Shown here piece after piece: positions 35,901 to 47,900 of a DNA stretch of 64,000 nucleotides; positions within the stretch are counted from its first letter, which is position 1; each line of letters opens with the position of its first letter. The translations under genes and the position numbers were made by a program. The notes under the pieces are model-generated. The model was not told the DNA's origin. It made no database searches and was given only the letters and a program-made list of their open reading frames with translations. The stretch comes from Mimachlamys varia (taxonomy: Eukaryota; Mollusca; Bivalvia; Pectinida; Pectinidae): positions 8,800,001 through 8,864,000 of the forward strand of contig OX392527.1 of the NCBI GenBank assembly GCA_947623455.1, given 5' to 3'.

Positions 35901-38900
35901 AGACTATAGTAAGTCACCCATTATCATAGACTATAGTAAGTCACCCATTATCATAGACTATAGTTAGTCACCCATTATCATAGACTATAGTAAGTCACCC
36001 ATTATCATAGATTATAGTAAGTCACCCATTATCATAGACTACAGTAAGTCACCCATTATCATAGACTATAGTAGGTCACCCATTATCATAGACTACAGTA
36101 GGTCACCCATTATCATAGACTATAGTAAGTCACCCATTATCATAGACTATAGTAAGTCACCCATTATCATAGATTATAGTAAGTCACCCATTATCATAGA
36201 CTATAGTAAGTCACCCATTATCATAGACTATAGTAAGTCACCCATTATCATAGACTATAGTAAGTCACCCATTATCATAGACTAAAGTAAGTCACCCATT
36301 ATCATAGACTATAGTAAGTCACCCATTATCATAGACTATAGTAGGTCACCCATTATCATAGACTATAGTAAGTCACCCATTATCATAGACTATAGTAAGT
36401 CACCCATTATCATAGACTATAGTAAGTCACCCATTATCATAGACTATAGTAAGTCACCCATTATCATAGACTATAGACAGTCGGACATATAATGTGTAAT
36501 TCTGTATAAATAGTAGAGTGTACATTCAGACCTATGTATGATGCCTTATTACCAAGGATGGTTTCTGTATTGACAGGGATGGTTTCTGTATTAACAGGGA
36601 TGGTTTCTGTATTGACAGGGATGGTTTCTGTATTGACAGGGATGATTTCTGTATTGACAGGGATGGTTTCTATATTGACAGGGATGGTTTCTTAATTGAC
36701 AGGGATGGTTTCTGTATTGACAGGGATGGTTTCTGCATTGATAGGGATGCTTTCTGTATTACCAGGGATGGTTTTATTACCAGGGATGGTTTCTGTATTG
36801 ACAGGGATAGTTTCTTAATTGACAGGGATGGTTTCTGTATTGACAGGGATGGTTTCTGCATTGATAGGGATGCTTTCTGTATTACCAGGGATGGTTTCTG
36901 TATTAACAGGGATGGTTTCTGTATTGACAGGAATGGTTTCTGTATTAACAGGGATGGCTTCTGTATTGACAGGGATGGTTTCTGTATTGACAGGGTGGTT
37001 TCTGTATTGACAGGGATGGTTTCTGTATTAACAGGGATGGTTTCTGTATTGACAGGGATGGTTTCTGTATTGACAGGGTGGTTCACAGCAGATATCACAG
37101 ATGTTGGTGGAAAAAGTTGGATCAAAGAATGTTCTTCTGGAGCATCCAGTTGATGCCATCAAACAGGTATAAATTGTTGTATTTAGGAATCATGCAATTA
37201 CTTATCACACAGGGAACGATGAGAGTTCAGTGGAGGACTCTCTGAACAGTCAAGGAAAGGACTTCTTTAAAAGCGGCATTGAGGACCTTAAACATTGCTG
37301 GCAAAAGTGTGTATAGATACTGATGAAATCAATGCGATATGTCCACCAAAAGGCAAACCCTTATATATGAGGCTCACAGCTTATCAATCAGCCCTAGTTC
37401 CTGCATGAAGTGGTATTAAGTTTCCTCAAAAAAATTGATCTTGAACTACTTTCAATGTCATAGGGGTTAAACATAAAATAAGAGTCATTCATTTACTTTT
37501 CCACAAAAGTCTGCGGGAGTTACTCCCCCTGTATCATTATTTCTGTATTCTATACTCGATAAGGACTAATTAAGTCTGTGGGAGTTACTCCCCTTGTATC
37601 ACTATTTCTGTATATTCTATACTAGGTGAGGACTAATTAAGTGCCTCCCATTGTATCACTATTTCTGTATATTCTATACTAGGTGAGGACTAATTAAGTG
37701 CCTCCCATTGTATCACTATTTCTGTATATTTTATACTAGGTGAGGACTAATTAAGTTACTCCCCTTGTATCACTATTTCTGTATAGTCTATACTAGGTAA
37801 GGACTAATTATTTCTGGCTAGGTAAGGACTAATTATTTCTGGCCTGGTGAGGACTAATTAATTCTGGCTAGGTAAGGACTAATTATTTCTGGCTCGGTAA
37901 GGACTAATTATTTCTGGCTAGGTGAGGACTAATTATTACTGGCTAGGTGAGGACTAATTAAGACAAAACCTGTTTGATTCTTCAACAAAATTAACTGAAA
38001 TGAAGTGAAACCTGAAAACTTGTTAAACAATCTTCTCAATAATTAGAAAGGCAGTGAAGAAGTGATATTTATTGACCTTAAACAGGAGGCCAAGACGCGA
38101 ATATACGCTTACAAAAGGCCGTTAAACTGATATTAATATTGATATTGATTTAGCACACTAGATACCTGAGACAGAGTGTTATAAGGGGTCCTCAAACAAA
38201 TGATCTTGATCCAATTTCAAGGTCAGTGAGGTCAAATATGTAAAACTTTAAAAACTTATATTCTGAATAACCAGAAGGCCCAGAGTACTGATACTTGACC
38301 AGTGGATACCTGAGACAGAGTACCGATACATGGCCAGTTGGTACCTGGGGCAGAGTACTGATACTTGGCCAGTGGGTACCTGGGACAGAGTACTGATACT
38401 TGGCCAGTGGGTACCTGGGACAGAGTACTGATACATGGCCAGTGAGTACCTGGGACAGAGTACTTATACTTGGCCAGTGAGTACCTGGGACAGAGTACTG
38501 ATATATGGCCAGTAGGTACCTGGGACAGAGTACTGATACTTGGCCAGTAGTTACCTGGGACAGAGTACTGATACTTGGCGAGTAAGTACCTGGGACAGAG
38601 TACTGATACTTGGCCAGTGAGTACCTGGGACAGAGTACTGATACTTGGCAAGTAGGTACCTGGGACAGAGTACCGACACTTGGCCAGTGGGTACCTGGGA
38701 CAGAGTACTGATACTTGGCCAGTGGATACCTGGGACAGAGTACTGATACTTGGCCAGTTAGTACCTGGGACAGAGTACTGATACATTGCCAGTGAGTACC
38801 TGGGACAGAGTACTGATACTTGGCCAGTGGGTACCTGGGGCAGAGTACTGATACTGGGATAGAGTACTGATACTTGGCCAGTGGGTACCTGGGACAGAGT

Positions 38901-41900
38901 ACTGATACTTGGCCAGTGAGTACCTGGGACAGAGTGCTGATATATGGCCAGTGGGTACCTGGGACAGAGTACTGATACTTGGCCAGTGAGTACCTGGGAC
39001 AGAGTACTGATACTTGGCAAGTAGGTACCTGGGACAGAGTACCGATACTTGGCCAGTGAGTACCTGGGACAGAGTACTGATACTTGGCAAGTAGGTACCT
39101 GGGACAGAGTACTGATACTTGGCCAGTGGGTACCTGGGACAGAGTACTGATACTTGGCCAGTGAGTACCTGGGACAGAGTACCGATACATGGCCAGTTGG
39201 TACCTGGGGCAGAGTACTGATACTTGGCCAGTGGGTACCTGGGACAGAGTACCGATACTTGGCCAGTGGGTACCTGGGACAGAGTACTGATACATGGCCA
39301 GTGAGTACCTGGGACAGAGTACTTATGCTTGGCCAGTGAGTACCTGGGACAGAGTACTGATATATGGCCAGTAGGTACCTGGGACAGAGTACTGATACTT
39401 GGCGAGTGAGTACCTGGGACAGAGTACTGATACTTGGCGAGTGAGTACCTGGGACAGAGTACTGATACTTGGCCAGTGGGTACCTGGGACAGAGTACTGA
39501 TACTTGGCAAGTAGGTACCTGGGACAGAGTACTGATACTTGGCAAGTAGGTACCTAGGACAGAGTACTGATACTTGGCGAGTGAGTACCTGGGACAGAGT
39601 ACCGCTACTTGGCCAGTGGGTACCTGGGGCAGAGTACTGATACTGGGATAGAGTACTGATACTTGGCCAGTGAGTACCTGGGACAGAGTACTGATACTTG
39701 GCCAGTGGATACCTGGGACAGAGTACTGATACTTGACCAGTGGGTACCTGGGACAGAGTACTGATACTTGGCCAATGAGTACCTTGGGGAGTCTGCCCCA
39801 GGTACTCACTTGACAAGTATCAGCACTCTGTCACAAAGTGCTGATACTTGGAAAGTGGGTACCTGGGACAGAGAACTGATACTGGGATAGAGTACTGATA
39901 CTTGGCCAGTGGGTACCTGGGACAGAGTACTAATAATGGCCAGTGGGTACCTGGGACATACCTGGGACAGAGTACTGATACTTGGCCAGTGAGTACCTGG
40001 GACAGGGTACTGATACTTGGCAAGTAGGTACCTGGGACAGAGTACCGATACTTGGCCAGTGAGTACCTGGGACAGAGTACTGATAATTGGCAAGTAGGTA
40101 CCTGGGACAGAGTACTGATACTTGGCAAGTAGGTACCTGGGACAGAGTACTGATACCTGGCCAGTGAGTACCTGGGACAGAGTACCGATACATGGCCAGT
40201 TGGTACCTGGGGCAGAGTACTGATACTTGGCCAGTGGGTACCTGGGACAGAGTACCGATACTTGGCCAGTGGGTACCTGGGACAGAGTACTGATACATGG
40301 CCAGTGAGTACCTGGGACAGAGTACTTATACTTGGCCAGTGAGTACCGGGGACAGAGTACTGATATATGGCCAGTGGGTACCTGGGACAGAGTACTGATA
40401 CTTGGCCAGTAGTTACCTGGGACAGAGTACTGATACTTGGCCAGTGAGTACCTGGGACAGAGTACTGATACTTGCAAGTAGTTACCTGGGACAGAGTACT
40501 GATACTTGGCAAGTAGGTACCTAGGACAGAGTACCGCTACTTGGCCAGTGGGTACCTGGGGCAGAGTACTGATACTGGGATAGAGTACTGATACTTGGCC
40601 AGTGGGTACCTGGGACAGAGTACTGATACTTGGCCAGGGAGTACCTGGGACAGAGTACTGATATATGGCCAGTGAGTACCTGGGACAGAGTACTGATACT
40701 TGGCCAGCGAGTACCTGGGACAGAGTACTGATACTTGGCAAGCAGGTACCTGGGACAGAGTACTAATACTTGGCCAGTGAGTACCTGGGACAGAGTACTG
40801 ATATATGGCCAGTGGGTACCTGGGACAGAGTACTGATACATGGCCAGTGAGTACCTGGGACAGAGTACTTATGCTTGGCCAGTGAGTACCTGGGACAGAG
40901 TACTGATATATGGCCAGTAGGTACCTGGGACAGAGTACTGATACTAGGCGAGTGAGTACCTGGGACAGAGTACTGATACTTGGCGAGTGAGTACCTGGGA
41001 CAGAGTACTGATACTTGGCCAGTGGGTACCTGGGACAGAGTACTGATACTTGGCAAGTAGGTACCTGGGACAGAGTACTGATACTTGGCAAGTAGGTACC
41101 TAGGACAGAGTACTGATACTTGGCGAGTGAGTACCTGGGACAGAGTACCGCTACTTGGCCAGTGGGTACCTGGGGCAGAGTACTGATACTGGGATAGAGT
41201 ACTGATACTTGGCCAGTGAGTACCTGGGACAGAGTACTGATACTTGGCCAGTGGATACCTGGGACAGAGTACTGATACTTGACCAGTGGGTACCTGGGAC
41301 AGAGTACTGATACTTGGCCAATGAGTACATTGGGCAGTCTGCCCCAGGTACTCACTGGACAACTATCAGCACTCTGTCACAAAGTGCTGATACTTGGAAA
41401 GTGGGTACCTGGGACAGAGAACTGATACTGGGATAGAGTACTGATACTTGGCCAGTGGGTACCTGGGACAGAGTACTAATAATGGCCAGTGGGTACCTGG
41501 GACATACCTGGGACAGAGTACTGATACTTGGCCAGTGAGTACCTGGGACAGGGTACTGATACTTGGCAAGTAGGTACCTGGGACAGAGTACCGATACTTG
41601 GCCAGTGAGTACCTGGGACAGAGTACTGATAATTGGCAAGTAGGTACCTGGGACAGAGTACTGATACTTGGCAAGTAGGTACCTGGGACAGAGTACTGAT
41701 ACTTGGCCAGTGAGTACCTGGGACAGAGTACCGATACATGGCCAGTTGGTACCTGGGGCAGAGTACTGATACTTGGCCAGTGGGTACCTGGAACAGAGTA
41801 CCGATACTTGGCCAGTGGGTACCTGGGACAGAGTACTGATACATGGCCAGTGAGTACCTGGGACAGAGTACTGATACTTGGCCAGGGAGTACCTGGGACA

Positions 41901-44900
41901 GAGTACTGATATATGGCCAGTGAGTACCTGGGACAGAGTACTGATACTTGGCCAGTGAGTACCTGGGACAGAGTACTGATACTTGGCAAGCAGGTACCTG
42001 GGACAGAGTACTAATACTTGGCCAGTGAGTACCTGGGACAGAGTACTGATATATGGCCAGTGGGTACCTGGGACAGAGTACTGATACATGGCCAGTGAGT
42101 ACCTGGGACAGAGTACTTATGCTTGGCCAGTGAGTACCTGGGACAGAGTACTGATATATGGCCAGTAGGTACCTGGGACAGAGTACTGATACTTGGCGAG
42201 TGAGTACCTGGGACAGAGTACTGATACTTGGCGAGTGAGTACCTGGGACAGAGTACTGATACTTGGCCAGTGGGTACCTGGGACAGAGTACTGATACTTG
42301 GCAAGTAGGTACCTGGGACAGAGTACTGATACTTGGCAAGTAGGTACCTAGGACAGAGTACTGATACTTGGCGAGTGAGTACCTGGGACAGAGTACCGCT
42401 ACTTGGCCAGTGGGTACCTGGGGCAGAGTACTGATACTGGGATAGTGTACTGATACTTGGCCAGTGAGTACCTGGGACAGAGTACTGATACTTGGCCAGT
42501 GGATACCTGGGACAGAGTACTGATACTTGACCAGTGGGTACCTGGGACAGAGTACTGATACTTGGCCAATGAGTACATTGGGCAGTCTGCCCCAGGTACT
42601 CACTGGACAACTATCAGCACTCTGTCACAAAGTGCTGATACTTGGAAAGTGGGTACCTGGGACAGAGAACTGATACTGGGCCAGCGAGTACCTGGGACAG
42701 AGTACTGATACTTGGCAAGCAGGTACCTGGGACAGAGTACTAATACTTGGCCAGTGAGTACCTGGGACAGAGTACTGATATATGGCCAGTGGGTACCTGG
42801 GACAGAGTACTGATACATGGCCAGTGAGTACCTGGGACAGAGTACTTATGCTTGGCCAGTGAGTACCTGGGACAGAGTACTGATATATGGCCAGTAGGTA
42901 CCTGGGACAGAGTACTGATACTAGGCGAGTGAGTACCTGGGACAGAGTACTGATACTTGGCGAGTGAGTACCTGGGACAGAGTACTGATACTTGGCCAGT
43001 GGGTACCTGGGACAGAGTACTGATACTTGGCAAGTAGGTACCTGGGACAGAGTACTGATACTTGGCAAGTAGGTACCTAGGACAGAGTACTGATACTTGG
43101 CGAGTGAGTACCTGGGACAGAGTACCGCTACTTGGCCAGTGGGTACCTGGGGCAGAGTACTGATACTGGGATAGAGTACTGATACTTGGCCAGTGAGTAC
43201 CTGGGACAGAGTACTGATACTTGGCCAGTGGATACCTGGGACAGAGTACTGATACTTGACCAGTGGGTACCTGGGACAGAGTACTGATACTTGGCCAATG
43301 AGTACATTGGGCAGTCTGCCCCAGGTACTCACTGGACAACTATCAGCACTCTGTCACAAAGTGCTGATACTTGGAAAGTGGGTACCTGGGACAGAGAACT
43401 GATACTGGGATAGAGTACTGATACTTGGCCAGTGGGTACCTGGGACAGAGTACTAATAATGGCCAGTGGGTACCTGGGACATACCTGGGACAGAGTACTG
43501 ATACTTGGCCAGTGAGTACCTGGGACAGGGTACTGATACTTGGCAAGTAGGTACCTGGGACAGAGTACCGATACTTGGCCAGTGAGTACCTGGGACAGAG
43601 TACTGATAATTGGCAAGTAGGTTCCTGGGACAGAGTACTGATACTTGGCAAGTAGGTACCTGGGACAGAGTACTGATACTTGGCCAGTGAGTACCTGGGA
43701 CAGAGTACCGATACATGGCCAGTTGGTACCTGGGGCAGAGTACTGATACTTGGCCAGTGGGTACCTGGGACAGAGTACCGATACTTGGCCAGTGGGTACC
43801 TGGGACAGAGTACTGATACATGGCCAGTGAGTACCTGGGACAGAGTACTGATACTTGGCCAGGGAGTACCTGGGACAGAGTACTGATATATGGCCAGTGA
43901 GTACCTGGGACAGAGTACTGATACTTGGCCAGTGAGTACCTGGGACAGAGTACTGATACTTGGCCAGTGAGTACCTGGGACAGAGTACTGATATATGGCC
44001 AGTAGGTACCTGGGACAGAGTACTGATACTTGGCGAGTGAGTACCTGGGACAGAGTACTGATACTTGGCGAGTGAGTACCTGGGACAGAGTACTGATACT
44101 TGGCCAGTGGGTACCTGGGACAGAGTACTGATACTTGGCAAGTAGGTACCTGGGACAGAGTACTGATACTTGGCAAGTAGGTACCTAGGACAGAGTACTG
44201 ATACTTGGCGAGTGAGTACCTGGGACAGAGTACCGCTACTTGGCCAGTGGGTACCTGGGGCAGAGTACATATACTGGGATAGTGTACTGATACTTGGCCA
44301 GTGAGTACCTGGGACAGAGTACTGATACTTGGCCAGTGGATACCTGGGACAGAGTACTGATACTTGACCAGTGGGTACCTGGGACAGAGTACTGATACTT
44401 GGCCAATGAGTACATTGGGCAGTCTGCCCCAGGTACTCACTGGACAACTATCAGCACTCTGTCACAAAGTGCTGATACTTGGAAAGTGGGTACCTGGGAC
44501 AGAGAACTGATACTGGGATAGAGTACTGATACTTGGCCAGTGGGTACCTGGGACAGAGTACTAATAATGGCCAGTGGGTACCTGGGACATACCTGGGACA
44601 GAGTACTGATACTTGGCCAGTGAGTACCTGGGACAGGGTACTGATACTTGGCAAGTAGGTACCTGGGACAGAGTACCGATACTTGGCCAGTGAGTACCTG
44701 GGACAGAGTACTGATAATTGGCAAGTAGGTACCTGGGACAGAGTACTGATACTTGGCAAGTAGGTACCTGGGACAGAGTACTGATACTTGGCCAGTGAGT
44801 ACCTGGGACAGAGTACCGATACATGGCCAGTTGGTACCTGGGGCAGAGTACTGATACTTGGCCAGTGGGTACCTGGGACAGAGTACCGATACTTGGCCAG

Positions 44901-47900
44901 TGGGTACCTGGGACAGAGTACTGATACATGGCCAGTGAGTACCTGGGACAGAGTACTTATACTTGGCCAGTGAGTACCTGGGACAGAGTACTGATATATG
45001 GCCAGTGGGTACCTGGGACAGAGTACTGATACTTGGCCAGTGAGTACCTGGGACAGAGTACTGATACTTGGCAAGTAGGTACCTGGGACAGAGTACTGAT
45101 ACTTGGCAAGTAGGTACCTAGGACAGAGTACCGCTACTTGGCCAGTGGGTACCTGGGGCAGAGTACTGATACTGGGATAGAGTACTGATACTTGGCCATT
45201 GGGTACCTGGGACAGAGTACTGATACTTGGCCAGGGAGTACCTGGGACAGAGTACTGATATATGGCCAGTGAGTACCTGGGACAGAGTACTGATACTTGG
45301 CCAGTGAGTACCTGGGACAGAGTACTGATACTTGGCAAGCAGGTACCTGGGACAGAGTACTAATACTTGGCCAGGGTTATATATCAATACTAGTAAAACT
45401 CAAGTTGTATGGTTAGGGAGCTGTAAATATAGTGATGTAACATATAGGCCAGATTTGAACTTACAATGGGGAAAAAATAGATTTATATTTTTGGGGATTG
45501 AGTTTTCAGTTGACTTGGATCAAATACCTAAAATGAATTTTGACAAAAAAATTGTAAAACTCAAATCAATTCTGACATCGTGGAAGAGGCGGAGCTTGAC
45601 TCCGATTGGTAAAATCAATATTATCAAGTCTTTATTAATCTCACAACTAAATTATTTATTCATTACATTACCAAACCCACCAGAAAAATATATCACTATG
45701 ATAAATTCTTTATTATTTGACTTTTTGTGGAATGGTAAATGCCATAAGATCAAAACAGACGTTATTATTCAAAATTATGCAGATGGTGGGCTCAAGATGA
45801 TTGACGTGTATGCTTTCATTCATTCATTAAAGCTAGGTTGGATTAGAAGATTATTTATGTCTTCAGGCAAATGGTATCTGATACTCAAGTCAACTCTAGA
45901 TTTAAATAAGCTATATAGTTGTGGGAAAGATTTTGTTAAATTATGCATATCAAGGTGCCAAAATAAATTTTGGAAAGATGTCTTTAAAGCATGGGATAAA
46001 TTAAACTATTCTGAAGATATGAGGCTAAAAAGACAAGATTGTATTCTTAAAACACCTCTTTGGTACAATAATGACATTAAAGTTAACAACAAATTTGTTT
46101 TCTATCCCAACTGGTATATGACAGGTATCTTAACTTTAAATGATTTGATGAAAAATTCTGAAAATCTAGCCTTTCTTTCTTTTGATGAATTTATACAAAA
46201 ATTTGGAATTAATACTAATTTTTTACAATATCATGGACTAATATTGGCAATAAAACACTATTTAAGAAATCTCGAGTTAAAACCAGAGAAGCTTTCACAC
46301 CCTTTTATACCACAATTATTAGAAATATTTTTTAAGAACAAAAAGGGTGTGAAAGACTTCTACAGGTTTATAATAACTCCAACAACAACTCCTACAGGTA
46401 CTAGGAAATGGAATTTGAGCTTTAACTTTGATAGAGAAATGTGGTTAAAAATATATAATCTTCCTTTTAAGGTAACAAAAAATTCTAAATTGATATGGTT
46501 TCAAGTCAGAATTATTCATCATATCTTAGTTACAAATACCTTCCTTCATAAGATAAGAATAAATCCTAGCCCTATGTGTACTTTATGTAATATGGAAAGG
46601 GAGACAATTATACATTGCTTATGGGAATGCAAGGAGGTGCAAACTCTTCTTCATAAATTTGAAACTTTGTTAGATTTGTTGTTTATACCTTTTGCATATA
46701 ATAAAAACTCATTTCTTTTTGGAATAGTTTTACAAAATTGTAGTTCTGTTGACAACGAAATTTTAATCATTATGAAACATTACATATATAAAACCAGATG
46801 TCTTAGCAATTCTTTGAATATCAATGCTCTCGTTAATGTAATTAAAGATAATTTTGTAGTCCAAAAATATATATATAACAGTCTTAGTGACCATGGTAAA
46901 AGACAATTTGATTTAGGCTGGAGGAAGTGGAAGCCTTTATTGGATCTATGAGTTGTACTTATATTAGTTTTTTACACATCCTACCCTGGTCTTAAACTTA
47001 TTGTTATATACACTGTATAATTATATAAATACAGGTAACTTACTTTTCTTTTACTTATCTTCTATTGTTGTATATCATAACACTGAATGTTGTGGTCTGC
47101 ATCGCTGACTAGCCCAGTGATTTATCAGTATTTTATTTTTTAATACATATTGTATTACAATATTCTTGTACATGCATGTATGCAATAATTACATGTATGT
47201 AATTAAGAAATGGTACCTCCCCCTCTCTCTTCCTTTCTCTCTCTTCCTATCTCCTCCTTAGTGTGTCTTCTGCCTTTCTGTCTGTGAGGGTGTGTGTGAG
47301 GATGCGTGTGTGTGTGTGTATAGGTGTGTGTATATATATGTGTATGTATATACATGTTTGTTATGTATGCAGGATCTTCCCTGACACTGGTTTCATGCGT
47401 GCTATTCGCAGAAAATCCATCAAGGCCTCCCAAACTAAACGTCTTTGCACTCTGCATCCTTAGGATGTACAGTGTACTGTTAATTCTAAAATACGTCATT
47501 TTATTTTTATTTATTTATAAAGGTAACTAAAGTGCTTGTTGTTGAAGGACACATTGTTTAATTTACAATTCCTGGTTTCAAATTTGAGAGCCCCTAGGAC
47601 CTTTTATAACAAAATATGAGGGAAAATCCTGTTTATGTTATGTTGATTTATGCTAGGTTGTACTATGTTATGTCATGATGCTACATATGCAGGCATATTT
47701 GTTATGCCTCGCTACGTATGTATATATGTATGTATGCATGTATGTATGTATGACCTATCATAGCATACACAATGATTTTTTGAATGCTGTGGGTGCGAGT
47801 GTGCAAGTGATTGTTTGTTGATGTCTATTTATGTATACCATGTAAAATGTCTGAAAATAAAAGAAATATAAAAAAAAAAAAAAAAAAAAAAATACTTGGC

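Noticed and set aside
32776..36475. CRISPR-like regular array
   Set aside because: Units are directly adjacent with no unique spacers, no cas genes and a clearly eukaryotic intron context. It is a minisatellite.
45332..45376. ATG at 45332 as start of the L1-like ORF
   Set aside because: These 45 bases belong to the 35-bp minisatellite. The LINE begins at about 45375, so the in-frame ATG is fortuitous.
38192..45387. Many overlapping minus-strand frames of up to 517 codons in the 35-bp array
   Set aside because: Same cause as above: stop-poor unit with a period not divisible by three, so the same peptides appear in different frames. It is intron 6 of the oxidase gene.
47203..47530. Small ORFs on both strands in the CT/GT-rich region
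   Set aside because: They lie in the 3' untranslated part of the L1-like insertion, over simple repeats.
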